Shown here: piece by piece, positions 8,480 through 17,363 of the stretch
Position numbering within the stretch: position 1 is the stretch's first letter
How the letters are laid out: each line of letters starts with the position of its first letter
Origin: Natronincola peptidivorans
Lineage (GTDB): Bacteria; Bacillota; Clostridia; Peptostreptococcales; Natronincolaceae
Assembly (NCBI RefSeq): GCF_900111615.1
Contig: NZ_FOHU01000008.1
Coordinates: 62,001-126,000, forward strand
DNA: 64,000 nt
Reading direction: 5' to 3'
Made by a program: the position numbers and the translations under genes
Notes under the pieces: generated by a model
Databases searched by the model: none
Seen by the model: only the letters and a program-made list of their open reading frames with translations
What the model was told of the DNA's origin: nothing

Positions 8480-9223
8480 TCATTTCCCAATCATTCTTTT
8501 TAGCTGCTGAATAACTTCAGTAGCATCTTTTTCTGATTCTATCAATGTCGATATCCAACGATCTGTGGCACTTACTATATCTTCTTCTAGATCTGGTGTG
8601 TTAATTATATCTTTGGGATTATCTTTATTTCCTTGATCGATATTCCTTAGCATTCGAAGTATTGACATCATACTATAGTTTGCATTTCTTAAAATAGCAA
8701 TAATTTTTAATCGTTTCATTTCATTGATACCATAGATTCTATACCTATTTTTTATATTCCTTGGAATTTCAATCAAACCATTTCTTTCCCAATTTCTAAG
8801 GACATCTATAGAAACCCCTAACTGTTTGGCGGCATCTAATCTATTCATATATGTACATGAATCCTCATCAAGCTCACCCTGAATCCATTGATTCACCAGA
8901 GTCAGTGCCTCCTCAGCTTTTTCCCTTTCATTTTGGATATGAGATAAATATGCATATGCTTTATTTAAAGCTTTCTTCAAATCTCCTTTTACCGCAGTTT
9001 TAATTATAGCAGTAGCCTTTTCCCTTATTTGACCTTCAACAAATTCACATCTTAACGCAGTTCTTGCAAGCCGCATCTGTTCTAGGTGCTCTTTGTTATA
9101 TAATCGATAGCCATTTTTATCTCTTGGAACTGGCTGTAACAGTCCCCATTCTTCATATAGCCTTACTGTATTTGGATGAACACCTACTGCCTTTGCGATT
9201 TCTGAGGTTTTATAATGTTTCAC
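8480..9223 (-). CDS. MerR-family regulator with two tandem HTH domains
   Basis: The protein of about 247 residues has two complete MerR-type winged helix modules. The first covers about 1-70 (YKTSEIAKAVGVHPNTVRLYEEWGLL, then NGYRLYNKEHLEQM). The second covers about 127-195 (LDAAKQLGVSIDVLRNWERNGLI, then NRYRIYGINEMKRL). A helical linker joins them. The GTG at 9221-9223 is chosen as start because AGGAGG lies 7 nt upstream; a start 10 codons earlier has no site. Usual MerR proteins have one HTH and dimerise; a double-HTH chain could bind an extended or asymmetric operator. No effector domain with cysteines is seen, and the target is unknown. Confidence 0.85.
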   Translation of the reverse strand: MKHYKTSEIAKAVGVHPNTVRLYEEWGLLQPVPRDKNGYRLYNKEHLEQMRLARTALRCEFVEGQIREKATAIIKTAVKGDLKKALNKAYAYLSHIQNEREKAEEALTLVNQWIQGELDEDSCTYMNRLDAAKQLGVSIDVLRNWERNGLIEIPRNIKNRYRIYGINEMKRLKIIAILRNANYSMMSILRMLRNIDQGNKDNPKDIINTPDLEEDIVSATDRWISTLIESEKDATEVIQQLKRMIGK

Positions 9224-9360
9224 TGGCTTACCTCCTAATATATGCACGATCAATCTCTTATCTACATAAATATTTGTATATTTATTTCATCATAATTCTA
9301 GAATTTCCTGCTATTCTTTCCCAATTTTTTTGACTTTGTTACAATGTATTCCCCAAACGA

Positions 9361-9391
9361 AAAGTTCCCTCAAATTTTCTCTGAGGGAACA
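9361..9391 (-). terminator. Intrinsic terminator after the alpha/beta hydrolase gene
   Basis: A perfect GTTCCCTCA/TGAGGGAAC stem (9365-9373 with 9383-9391) is followed by TTTT on the minus strand. It lies 33 nt beyond the hydrolase stop codon. Confidence 0.85.
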
Positions 9392-9423
9392 TAAAATCTA
9401 CTACTCTTCTTATTAATAACCCA

Positions 9424-10137
9424 TTATATCTTGATACATTCAATAAGGCCCTTCGTATACACCTCTGGAGCTGTAAACAAGCCCTCGTGATCGCAGTCTA
9501 CTTCTACGATAGGATAATCTCCTAAGGACTTAAACATTCCAACAAATGCACCCGGAGGTACAGATACATCCTTGGTACAATATAGTAGGACTTTCGGTAT
9601 ATCTAAAGCTTGAAAATCTTTGGCATCAATAGGTGTTTCCATGATCACTAAAGGCTGAGTAACCAGCATGGCCATTAAAGCTTTAAAGCTTTCTTCACTA
9701 GCTTCAGTGGCAAGCATCCCCCGCACAAAGTTAGGATCAATAGGTATAGCACCAGTACCACTTTTTTTAGCTTCCTCCCTCATGACTGCCTTGATTTCCT
9801 CTGGAACAAAATCAAATTGAGCTTTGCCATCAGGTAAAATCCAAGCATTGTTGAAAATAACTTTTTCAACTTTATCCTTAGCTTTTGGAATGGCCATCTG
9901 CATTACATGTCCAGCACTTGAATGAGCCACCACAATTACTTTTTCCTCCTGCTGATTTAAGGTTTTTACTACATACTCTACATAGTCTCCATAGGTTACA
10001 TCCTTGCTGTCATTTTCTCCATTTCCTGGAAGTGTTAGAGCTTCTACCTCATACCCCTCTTTTTCAAGTAGCTGTGAAACCTGATCCCAGCACTTGCCAT
10101 TATGCCAAGCTCCGTGAATTAATACAATTTTACTCAT
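9424..10137 (-). CDS. Alpha/beta hydrolase (esterase-like)
   Basis: The 237-residue single-domain alpha/beta hydrolase has an N-terminal IVLIHGAWHNG oxyanion segment, the nucleophile elbow AHSSAGH (Ser about 73), an acid near LYCTKDVSVPP and the catalytic histidine in DCDHEGLF close to the C-terminus. There is no signal peptide, so it is cytosolic. The sequence resembles the plant methylesterase/hydroxynitrile-lyase branch seen in many bacteria; the substrate is unknown. It follows the tautomerase-like gene by 13 nt on the same strand, and the shared terminator suggests a two-gene operon, perhaps for a small carbonyl or ester substrate (inference). Confidence 0.85.
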   Translation of the reverse strand: MSKIVLIHGAWHNGKCWDQVSQLLEKEGYEVEALTLPGNGENDSKDVTYGDYVEYVVKTLNQQEEKVIVVAHSSAGHVMQMAIPKAKDKVEKVIFNNAWILPDGKAQFDFVPEEIKAVMREEAKKSGTGAIPIDPNFVRGMLATEASEESFKALMAMLVTQPLVIMETPIDAKDFQALDIPKVLLYCTKDVSVPPGAFVGMFKSLGDYPIVEVDCDHEGLFTAPEVYTKGLIECIKI

Positions 10138-10150
10138 TTACATTCCTCCC

Positions 10151-10489
10151 TTAAATAAATTGATCATGAATAAATAGATATCCTTCCCTCATGAGATTGC
10201 ACATGACAGCTGCACTTTTTTCTTTCTTATGAAAATATTTCTCTGCTAATGCTGCTGTTGTTTTGGCTAGGTTACGGATAAATTCTTTTTCATTAGCCTC
10301 TGAAACCCATAAGGTAATAATGATAAAATCAGTGTTTCTGCCTATAAATACATCCGTTTTCTCATAATAATCTACGATAACATTCATTCTTTCAATGGGA
10401 ATATCCATCTTCTGAGATAGCTGATAAGAAAAATCTTCTATATTTACCCGATGTTCTACCTTCCCTGTTCGAATATGAATACAAGGCAT
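10151..10489 (-). CDS. Tautomerase-like small protein (DUF1904-type)
   Basis: The 112-residue protein begins MPCIHIRTG. The proline directly after the initiator methionine is the catalytic base of the 4-oxalocrotonate tautomerase superfamily. The rest shows two beta-alpha-beta-like halves (INVIVDYY-type strand near 38-43, DFIIITLWV near 54-62). Length and sequence pattern resemble DUF1904 proteins, whose function is not established. AGGAGG stands 7 nt before the ATG. It is the first gene of a likely two-gene operon with the alpha/beta hydrolase. Confidence 0.65.
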   Translation of the reverse strand: MPCIHIRTGKVEHRVNIEDFSYQLSQKMDIPIERMNVIVDYYEKTDVFIGRNTDFIIITLWVSEANEKEFIRNLAKTTAALAEKYFHKKEKSAAVMCNLMREGYLFIHDQFI

Positions 10490-10590
10490 AAAATCCCCTC
10501 CTACCTTTTATGAAAGCAAGTTTCTTGCCAACTTAATCTTTAAATACTGCTAGCATTATCAACTGTTTCAGCTATCCTTCAAAACAAAGA

Positions 10591-10631
10591 AAAAGGAAAG
10601 GCTGTAAGAATTATTTACAGCCTTTCCTTTT
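10591..10631 (-). terminator. Strong intrinsic terminator after the sigma-54 activator
   Basis: A perfect 17-bp stem (AAAAGGAAAGGCTGTAA with its complement) and a 7-nt loop are followed by T-rich sequence on the minus strand, 8 nt after the stop codon. The A-rich left arm could make it bidirectional. Confidence 0.9.
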
Positions 10632-10638
10632 GTAAAAT

Positions 10639-12288
10639 TTATTTACGATTCGATCCCTTAGATTTTTCAATTTTTTTATACAAAGTAGGACGAGATATTC
10701 CTAGCCTTGCTGCAGTGCTGGACATATTATAGCCTTCCTCCTTTAGCACCCTATCGATAATCACCTCTTCTGCTATTTGTAATATATTTTTCTCCTTTGG
10801 AAGTGCTTGATTAAAAACTTCATTTAAATCTTTTTTTAACTTGGCTATTGTATAAGATTCTTTAATGCTAGAGGATAAAACTGATTCATCCATCATGCCA
10901 TCTTCTGATAGCACCAAGGATCGCTCAATAATATTTATCAGTTCTCTCACATTTCCTGGCCAATGGTAAGCTTGAAGGTACTTGTAAAACTCATCTTCTA
11001 TCTTTCTCACTTTGATACTGTTTTTTTGAGAAAAGGTTTTTATATAATAATCTATTATTGCTTTAATATCTTGCTTTCTATCTCTTAGGGGGGGAATCTT
11101 TAATTGAATAACATTGATTCTATAATACAAATCCTCTCTAAAATAACCTTTCTTTATTTCTACCTCTAGGTCCTTTTTTGATGCTGAAATCAACCTTATA
11201 TCTATAGGCATCGGCTGGAATCCTCCAATTCTTGTGATGGAGGATGAAGACAATGCTCTTAGAATTTTTACTTGAAGTGACAAAGGCATACTTTCAACTT
11301 CATCTAAAAATAATGTACCCCCTGAAGCATATTCTAATAGTCCTTGTTTTCCACTTTTTGCAGCCCCCGTAAATGCCCCTGTCTCATAACCAAACAACTC
11401 ACTTTCAATTAAATCTGTAGGAATAGCGCCACAGTTAATAGCTACAAAGGTCTGGTTTTTTCTCCTGCTTTTACTATGAATTGCTTGTGCAAAGACCTCT
11501 TTCCCACTGCCACTTTCACCATAGATCAGCACAGAAGAATCCACTGTGGCTGCTCTTTCTGCCATTCTTATTGTATTTTGAATAGCTTCCGATTCTCCTA
11601 TAATATCACTGAAGGTAAAATAGATATCTTTTGGTTTCTTCTCTTTTCCTTCATTATTTTGAAGATTTTCTTTTTTCTTGGATGATACTCTTTTTAATAT
11701 CAATGTTTCATAGAGCCTTGCTAGGCTATAAATAATATTTAGTGTATCATTGTTGACTGATGTGTGAAGAAAGGATGCATTCACTGTTCCCCCAATATGA
11801 TTCTCTTCACAATAAAATGGTGCTGCTACACAGCTGAATTGATGAAAAATATATTTATAATGATCTTGTCCCACCACCATGAAGGGTTTGTTTTCTAGAA
11901 TGGCTAAGCAAGTAGAATTAGTCCCAAGCTTTTCCTCTGAAGCATCTAAAAAATATCCTACCTGTGGATACAAATCATCAAAGGAATCATCATAATTAAT
12001 GATATATTTTAGCTTAGCATTTTCATCATAGATGCTTATATTTAGCTTAAGATTTTCTACAATATTGCAAAACTCCCGATAAGGCATCTCATTGTACTCT
12101 GGAAGATATTTAAGGACATATTGATACTTTTTCTGAGGCTTCATGAGAAGATTTTGATCAAAATCATAAAGGGATACATTGGTTTTTTTACAGCGTTGCC
12201 AGGAGCTTAGGATATCCTTTTTTATAAGCTTTTGATCAAAATCTATCCCTTGCACAAAGGATTTCCACAGATTTTCATATGCCTCCAT
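10639..12288 (-). CDS. Sigma-54-dependent transcriptional activator (AcoR-like)
   Basis: The 549-residue protein has three parts. The N-terminal half (about 1-200) resembles the GAF-type sensor of AcoR-like activators. A central AAA+ domain begins with DIIGESEAIQ near 225 and carries Walker A GESGSGKE, the sigma-54-contacting GAFTGA loop and Walker B GGTLFLDE. The C-terminal Fis-type HTH ends in TAARLGISRPTLYKKIEK. It would use ATP to open promoters held by RNA polymerase-sigma54. It is divergent from a MATE transporter, but no -24/-12 promoter (TGGC-N8-TTGC type) was found in the 235-bp intergenic space, so the target may lie elsewhere. Confidence 0.93.
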   Translation of the reverse strand: MEAYENLWKSFVQGIDFDQKLIKKDILSSWQRCKKTNVSLYDFDQNLLMKPQKKYQYVLKYLPEYNEMPYREFCNIVENLKLNISIYDENAKLKYIINYDDSFDDLYPQVGYFLDASEEKLGTNSTCLAILENKPFMVVGQDHYKYIFHQFSCVAAPFYCEENHIGGTVNASFLHTSVNNDTLNIIYSLARLYETLILKRVSSKKKENLQNNEGKEKKPKDIYFTFSDIIGESEAIQNTIRMAERAATVDSSVLIYGESGSGKEVFAQAIHSKSRRKNQTFVAINCGAIPTDLIESELFGYETGAFTGAAKSGKQGLLEYASGGTLFLDEVESMPLSLQVKILRALSSSSITRIGGFQPMPIDIRLISASKKDLEVEIKKGYFREDLYYRINVIQLKIPPLRDRKQDIKAIIDYYIKTFSQKNSIKVRKIEDEFYKYLQAYHWPGNVRELINIIERSLVLSEDGMMDESVLSSSIKESYTIAKLKKDLNEVFNQALPKEKNILQIAEEVIIDRVLKEEGYNMSSTAARLGISRPTLYKKIEKSKGSNRK

Positions 12289-12343
12289 TGGATCACCTCC
12301 ATTTTATTCCATATAAATCCATTATACTCATAAAGCTACTAAT

Positions 12344-12360
12344 TGTAAAATTGTTTTACA
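12344..12360. promoter_or_regulatory. Perfect inverted repeat in the activator/MATE intergenic region
   Basis: TGTAAAA-TTG-TTTTACA is a perfect 7+7 palindrome with a 3-nt spacer, 55 nt upstream of the sigma-54 activator start and 164 nt upstream of the MATE gene. It has the form of a dimeric operator or enhancer site, for example for the activator's Fis-type HTH. This assignment is inference. Confidence 0.4.
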
Positions 12361-12523
12361 TCTGTCTGGTTGTTTTCATCACTATTATTCAGAAACAGCT
12401 ACAAACCCGTAAAAAGTAACAGTAGCAAAATACAAAAAATTTATGTACAATAGAAGCAGACTTTTTTATGGGAATAGTGTTTCTCAAAAGAGAGTTTGAT
12501 AATACCAGAAATGAGGATAACAA

Positions 12524-13885
12524 ATGATTTCAACAATAAAGAAAGATAAGGAATTTAATAAAACCCTTTTTGCCGTTGCTATTCCCATCACCCTACAAAA
12601 TCTAATTTCTTCCTCCCTTAATCTTGTGGATACTGTAATGATTGGTAGGATTGGAGAGATTGAGATTGCAGCGGTGGGACTGGCAAACCAGTTCTTTTTT
12701 GTGTTTATTCTTCTTCTATTTGGCCTTAACAGTGGGGCTTCTATTTTTATTGCTCAATTTTGGGGTAAAAAAGATGTAGCCAATATCCGAAGAGTATTGG
12801 GCATCGCTTTAGTTATTGGGGGAATTATTAGTAGTTTATTTGCAGGCTTTGCTTTATTTGCACCTCAAGGAGTCTTGAGATTGTTTACAAAAGATGTAGA
12901 GACAATAAAGCTAGGGAGTACTTATTTATCTTTGGTGGCAATAAGCTATTTAGCTACTGCCATAAGCTTTTCCTATTCCTTTGGCGCCAGAAGTATTGGT
13001 CAGGCTAAGCTTCCCATGATAATCAGTAGTATTTCCTTGGTGATGAATACCCTCCTAAACTATCTTTTTATCTTTGGTATAGGATTTATTCCATCTATGG
13101 GAATTAAGGGGGCAGCCTTAGCTACTTTATTGTCTAGAATCGCAGAGATGCTTCTCCTATTATGGATCATCTATTCTAAGGAGCATCCATTAGCAGGTAG
13201 GATAAATGAATTGCTGGATATATCGCAGAGTTTTCTGAAGAACTTTTTTAGAACTGCAACTCCAGTTATTTTGAATGAAGGACTTTGGGCTCTAGGCATG
13301 ACTATGTATTTAGCTGCATATGCAAGAATAAGCACTGAGGCTGTTGCAGCAATTCACATTGCAAATACTATACAAAATCTTTTTATGGTGATTGCCTTTG
13401 GTATAGCTAATGCTTGTACTATAATGATTGGCAATGAGATTGGTGCTAATCAGCAGGATAATGCTGTATCCTATGCCAAAAGATTTTCTATAATAGGGGT
13501 AGTCATTGGAATTGTTATCGGAATTACTTTGCTGACACTGACTCCATTGGTGGTTTCCTTCTTCAATGTTTCAGAAGTTGTACGCCAGAGTGCTGCGAAA
13601 ATATTGATGGTATTTTCTGTGGTAATGAGTGCTAAAGTCTTTAATACTATACTGATTGTTGGGATTCTAAGAGGTGGAGGAGACACTAAATATTCTTTGT
13701 TTTTAGAAATGGGAAGTGTTTGGCTGCTAGGTGTTCCTTTAGCCTTTATAGGTGCACTCATCTGGAAGATGCCCGTTTATTGGGTAGTAGCTCTAGTGTC
13801 CTTAGAGGAAATTCTTAAGGCCCTCATAGGTATTCCAAGGGTAATTTCTAAAAAATGGGTTCGTAATATTATTGAAGAAATGTAA
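12524..13885 (+). CDS. MATE-family multidrug/Na+ antiporter
   Basis: The 453-residue integral membrane protein has about 12 hydrophobic segments arranged as two similar halves, the MATE architecture. The N-terminal signature PITLQNLISSSLNLVDTVMIG and the ASIFIAQFWGKKD segment are characteristic. MATE pumps export cationic compounds in exchange for Na+ or H+; the substrate is unknown. A GAGG lies upstream of the ATG, with a TACAAT-like -10 further up. It ends on a bidirectional terminator shared with the convergent radical-SAM operon. Confidence 0.93.
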   Translation: MISTIKKDKEFNKTLFAVAIPITLQNLISSSLNLVDTVMIGRIGEIEIAAVGLANQFFFVFILLLFGLNSGASIFIAQFWGKKDVANIRRVLGIALVIGGIISSLFAGFALFAPQGVLRLFTKDVETIKLGSTYLSLVAISYLATAISFSYSFGARSIGQAKLPMIISSISLVMNTLLNYLFIFGIGFIPSMGIKGAALATLLSRIAEMLLLLWIIYSKEHPLAGRINELLDISQSFLKNFFRTATPVILNEGLWALGMTMYLAAYARISTEAVAAIHIANTIQNLFMVIAFGIANACTIMIGNEIGANQQDNAVSYAKRFSIIGVVIGIVIGITLLTLTPLVVSFFNVSEVVRQSAAKILMVFSVVMSAKVFNTILIVGILRGGGDTKYSLFLEMGSVWLLGVPLAFIGALIWKMPVYWVVALVSLEEILKALIGIPRVISKKWVRNIIEEM

Positions 13886-13914
13886 AAAGCAAGCAAATAG
13901 GATGCTTGCTTTTT
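13884..13914. terminator. Bidirectional terminator between the MATE gene and the radical-SAM operon
   Basis: The perfect stem AAAAAGCAAGCA/TGCTTGCTTTTT with a 7-nt loop has T or A tracts on both sides. It begins inside the MATE stop codon and ends 5 nt before the convergent stop codon at 13920. Confidence 0.9.
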
Positions 13915-13919
13915 ATACT

Positions 13920-14801
13920 CTAAAAAAATGAAAGCTGCTTGCTTCCATATCCTTCTTTATAACCCTTGATGATATCCTTCATTCTATAAAGGATACCTAG
14001 CCTTTGACATTCTCTTTCAAATAATGTCCACAAAGCTCTAGCTTTTTTAGAAGTGCATTGATAGGAGTTGCCATATTGCTTTATGTACTGATTTTTTATC
14101 CCTGGGAAAAGCTGATCTAGTTTTTGAAAATACCATTCTCTTTGATTTTGTCGCAGGGTTACACCAAAGGCAGGATATATGAACCTTGCGCCACTTTCAT
14201 GGGCTAGACGAATAATTCCACTTATATTTTTTTCATTATCCTGCAAAAAGGGCAAAACTGGCATCAGTAATATTCCAGTAAAAATATCTTGCTGGGATAA
14301 TTCTTTTACAGCTAAAAACCGTTCTGAAGAAATGGAAACATTCGGCTCTATCTTTTTACAAAGCTGGTCATCACAGGTAGTAATGGTGATTTTCACTAAA
14401 ACTGGTGAATGCTGTTTGATTCTTGACAAAACATCTTTATCCCTGATAATTAGATGACTTTTTGTAGCGATGGAGACTCCAAACCCAAAGGTGTTGATAT
14501 GCTCTAGGGCCTGTCTTGTCAGTTGCAGCTGCTTCTCAAAGGGATTGTATGGATCACTCATGGCACCTGTTGCAATTACGCCCTTTTTCCTTTTTGATTG
14601 AAGCTCTCGTCTAATGATTTCAATCGCTTTTTCCTTAGCCCTCACCTGGTCAAAGTTATCAATACGATAACATTCACTACGACTGTCACAATAAATACAA
14701 CCATGACAGCAACCCTTATATATATTCATATTGTAATCTGAACCAAACCATTGAGAATTTTTGGTCTTTGTCACGATGGTTTTTGCTGGAATATACTCCA
14801 T
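13920..14801 (-). CDS. SPL-family radical SAM protein
   Basis: The protein of about 293 residues resembles the COG1533 branch (spore-photoproduct-lyase-like radical SAM). The iron-sulfur motif is in CCHGCIYCDSRSEC, giving CxxxCxxC spacing near residue 30-37. GVIATGAMSDPYNPFEKQ and a TIM-barrel pattern follow. Proteins of this branch are often called DNA repair photolyases, but most are uncharacterised; true spore photoproduct lyase is more divergent. The start MEYIPAKTI is chosen because it follows the yoaP stop codon by one base with AAAGGG upstream. It is the last gene of a three-gene leftward operon. Confidence 0.85.
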   Translation of the reverse strand: MEYIPAKTIVTKTKNSQWFGSDYNMNIYKGCCHGCIYCDSRSECYRIDNFDQVRAKEKAIEIIRRELQSKRKKGVIATGAMSDPYNPFEKQLQLTRQALEHINTFGFGVSIATKSHLIIRDKDVLSRIKQHSPVLVKITITTCDDQLCKKIEPNVSISSERFLAVKELSQQDIFTGILLMPVLPFLQDNEKNISGIIRLAHESGARFIYPAFGVTLRQNQREWYFQKLDQLFPGIKNQYIKQYGNSYQCTSKKARALWTLFERECQRLGILYRMKDIIKGYKEGYGSKQLSFF

Positions 14802-14802
14802 A

Positions 14803-15561
14803 TTATAAACCCTTTGCCTCAAGTATTTTTATAAACTTCTTTTCTGATAATACCTCATGGGTAACTAATTCTCCATCATAAAAAAGACTGTAAGTGGTAA
14901 AGGGTGATGGTGCATTTTGTGCTTCTTCTTTTGATTGATATTTCATCTTAATAAAATCGATATCTCTTGCCTTGGCGATATCCTCAATCAAAGCAGCATA
15001 TTTCTCAGTATGAGGACATTGATTTGAATAATAAAGTACCATAACCTTCTCTTGTATCTGTCCTTTTCGAACACATGCTTTAAATTTAGGTTTATCTGCA
15101 TTTTTATCAAAGGGCAAATATAATAGCTCAAAATATGGGTTTGCTGCATCACAAACCTCAAAACCTTTTTTCTTTAGATAAGCTGCCTCCGATAAATAAG
15201 GCATTTTCTTTTTAGAAGATAGTACAACTAGACCTTTTTTCCTTTGACTTTTTGCATCCTCAATACATACTTCCAATAGTCTAGACCCATAACCTTTTCC
15301 CTTAAAGCTGCCAGAAACCCAAAAACAATTGATGAAGATATAATTATCTGCATCAATAGGACACCATGCATTCTCCGCAGGAGTATATTCGATAAACACT
15401 TTTCCCCGAGCATTAAGCTTTCTGAAAACAAGTCCCTCTTCAAACCTTTCCTTAAGCCACAATTTTTTTGAAGAAATACAGGATTCACCCTTTTTCTCAG
15501 TAATTGCACAGCAAATATGCTCAGCATCAATATTTGTATGATCAACCTTAATAATCTCCAT
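14803..15561 (-). CDS. yoaP: YoaP-like GNAT acetyltransferase with thioredoxin-fold-like C-terminus
   Basis: The 252-residue protein has an N-terminal GNAT fold (about 1-150) with the acetyl-CoA loop GKGYGSRLLEVC near 90-101. The C-terminal part (about 165-250) starts MVLYYSNQCPHTEKY, a CPxT-like motif reminiscent of a thioredoxin active site. This arrangement matches the Bacillus YoaP family. The acetylated substrate is unknown. An AAGGAGG precedes the ATG. It lies between the GyrI-like gene and the radical-SAM gene with 14-nt and 1-nt gaps, so the three are surely co-transcribed. Confidence 0.85.
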   Translation of the reverse strand: MEIIKVDHTNIDAEHICCAITEKKGESCISSKKLWLKERFEEGLVFRKLNARGKVFIEYTPAENAWCPIDADNYIFINCFWVSGSFKGKGYGSRLLEVCIEDAKSQRKKGLVVLSSKKKMPYLSEAAYLKKKGFEVCDAANPYFELLYLPFDKNADKPKFKACVRKGQIQEKVMVLYYSNQCPHTEKYAALIEDIAKARDIDFIKMKYQSKEEAQNAPSPFTTYSLFYDGELVTHEVLSEKKFIKILEAKGL

Positions 15562-15575
15562 ATGCTTCCTCCTTC

Positions 15576-16199
15576 CTAAATAGCTTCTATAGAAAATCTT
15601 AGTACAGTTTTTAGTTTTTCAACGGCTGTCTTTCTTGGATCCGATAGGTATATTTCCCGATGGGTCTTGGATTTTCTTCTATAGCCGTTATCTTGACAAT
15701 ATTCTTCCATCTTGGCAAAGCTGGCTGGTTCATCATCATAGCTTCCAATATGCATCATTTGACAGCTAAGGCCATCTGTCACTTCCCCCAATATTATTCT
15801 CTCTAGAAATCCATTAGGCTTTTTCTTTTTACATATCTCCAAGAATTTTGTGAAAAACTCTTGGGTTAAAAAATCCGGCTGCCGTATCATAATGGTGTAC
15901 TTATAGTTGCCTTTATCGTTGATGGACTTTGTCTTGTCAACCAAATCCCATATCCCCTCTAATGGAAAGACTGTATATTCATAATAATCCTTAGGAATTT
16001 CTTTTCCTTTATAGGACATTTTAACAGCATAGCTTAAGGAATACAGTGCAGCTGTAGCCTCTGCAAAATCCTCCCCATTAGGATCACCGGTGCCATGAAT
16101 CATAGCATAGGACATAGCAGGTACATCAATGATTGTAGGTGCTTTTTTAGGTAGATATAATGCTTTATAATCCTTTTTATAATCTACTTTTTTATACAT
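15576..16199 (-). CDS. GyrI-like small-molecule-binding protein (COG4832 type)
   Basis: The 207-residue protein has the free-standing GyrI-like/SRPBCC-related ligand-binding pattern: an N-terminal MYKKVDYKKDYKALYLPKK lead, a VPAMSYAMIHGTGDPNG strand, and a second half with VTDGLSCQMMHIGSYDDEP. Proteins of this group bind small hydrophobic molecules, and some hydrolyse cyclopropanoid toxins. No DNA-binding domain is attached. It is the first gene of the leftward operon with yoaP and the radical-SAM gene, all of which are often found near stress or antibiotic genes in Firmicutes. Confidence 0.85.
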   Translation of the reverse strand: MYKKVDYKKDYKALYLPKKAPTIIDVPAMSYAMIHGTGDPNGEDFAEATAALYSLSYAVKMSYKGKEIPKDYYEYTVFPLEGIWDLVDKTKSINDKGNYKYTIMIRQPDFLTQEFFTKFLEICKKKKPNGFLERIILGEVTDGLSCQMMHIGSYDDEPASFAKMEEYCQDNGYRRKSKTHREIYLSDPRKTAVEKLKTVLRFSIEAI

Positions 16200-16351
16200 A
16201 CCACTATTCTCTCCCTCTTCTCTTTTCTCTGATCATATCATAAATAACCTGACAGCTGTGTGTCATGTTTAGAAATATTTGACAAGAAAGCTGAGAAAGT
16301 AGAATAAGTATTATTATGAGGTGTAAATAAAATAGAAAAAGCAGGTGAATT

Positions 16352-17284
16352 ATGAAAAAATACATCATTATCCCGATACTGTTTCTATTAGGAGCTCTCT
16401 CCATCAAAGGAATATTCTTTTTTAGGGAGACCACTATCGAAGAAACAATAACATACCAGAAGGAGTATGAAATAACCCTAAGACAAGATCTTTTTTCTCT
16501 AATGATGGCCTATCCAGAGTATATCATAGATATAGAAGTAGAAGAGGATCATCAGGTATATCTTGTACTGAAATCTGGTAATAGGATATTGTATGATGAC
16601 AAGAAGGAGAAGACGCCCCTAGAGAAGATAGCAAATCCAGATCTTCAGGATATGATGGAGCAACAATATCTTCTAGGTCCTATTGATGAATTAATGCCCG
16701 AAGACTACAATCCTGGTAGAATAAGAGTTTATCCTCTATTGAAAGAGGTTTATGGGGGCAATCCAAGAGAAATCGAGGGCAACCTCATTGGGATACAGAT
16801 TCATGCTGGCTACCATCGTTTCAATAGCAATAATGCTGCTGCCACATTCCTTAAAAAAGCTTTCACAGAGTTAAATTATCAGTCAAAAAACAATCCTGAG
16901 ATTTGGTCCTATCTACATCCGATAGGAGGAACCTATAATTACCGCTATATTGCTAGAACCAATCGTTTAAGCTCCCATTCCTTTGGTATATCCATAGATT
17001 TAGCTATTCATCCAGCTGATTACTGGCAATGGGCTACAAAAACTCAGGCAGAGAAGCGTCTGGAAAACTATCCTCAAATCATCGTGGATATTATGGAGAG
17101 CAACTACTTTATCTGGGGTGGAAAATGGGGTCAGTTTGATATCATGCATTATGAGTATCGACCGGAGCTCATCAAAAAAGCAAAATATTTCTCTGAAAAA
17201 CACAAAGACCTCTGGTACGAAAATCTTCCTGTAGAGGATTCTTTTGTATCAGAGGTAGTATGCTTGATAGAGGAAAGACTCTAG
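16352..17284 (+). CDS. M15-family D-Ala-D-Ala carboxypeptidase-like protein
   Basis: The 310-residue protein starts with a hydrophobic N-terminal anchor (about 1-25), so the enzyme is exported and probably membrane-tethered. The zinc-binding pattern of VanY/M15 peptidases is present: SSHSFGISIDL supplies HxxxxxxD, and FDIMHYEYRPE supplies the third histidine. The about 110 residues before the catalytic core are acidic and unassigned. It would trim peptidoglycan stem peptides or cross-links. It is transcribed divergently from the GyrI-like operon from a 150-bp shared region. Confidence 0.88.
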   Translation: MKKYIIIPILFLLGALSIKGIFFFRETTIEETITYQKEYEITLRQDLFSLMMAYPEYIIDIEVEEDHQVYLVLKSGNRILYDDKKEKTPLEKIANPDLQDMMEQQYLLGPIDELMPEDYNPGRIRVYPLLKEVYGGNPREIEGNLIGIQIHAGYHRFNSNNAAATFLKKAFTELNYQSKNNPEIWSYLHPIGGTYNYRYIARTNRLSSHSFGISIDLAIHPADYWQWATKTQAEKRLENYPQIIVDIMESNYFIWGGKWGQFDIMHYEYRPELIKKAKYFSEKHKDLWYENLPVEDSFVSEVVCLIEERL

Positions 17285-17300
17285 CTTTTTTGCCTTCAAG

Positions 17301-17334
17301 TATGTCTAGTAGATTTATAAATCTACTAGACATA
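17301..17334. repeat. Perfect 34-bp palindrome between the M15 and M23 peptidase genes
   Basis: TATGTCTAGTAGATTTA is followed immediately by its exact reverse complement. It lies between two convergent genes and would form a 15-17 bp hairpin in either transcript. No T-run follows on the plus strand, so it may be a weak bidirectional terminator or an mRNA-end stabiliser. Confidence 0.7.
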
Positions 17335-17363
17335 TTATAGATAAGCCCTTCTATGTTATATTA

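Noticed and set aside
16204-16434. Leftward 76-residue frame overlapping the start of the M15 peptidase
   Set aside because: It is antisense to a signal-peptide region, is hydrophobic only by that overlap, and has no family resemblance.
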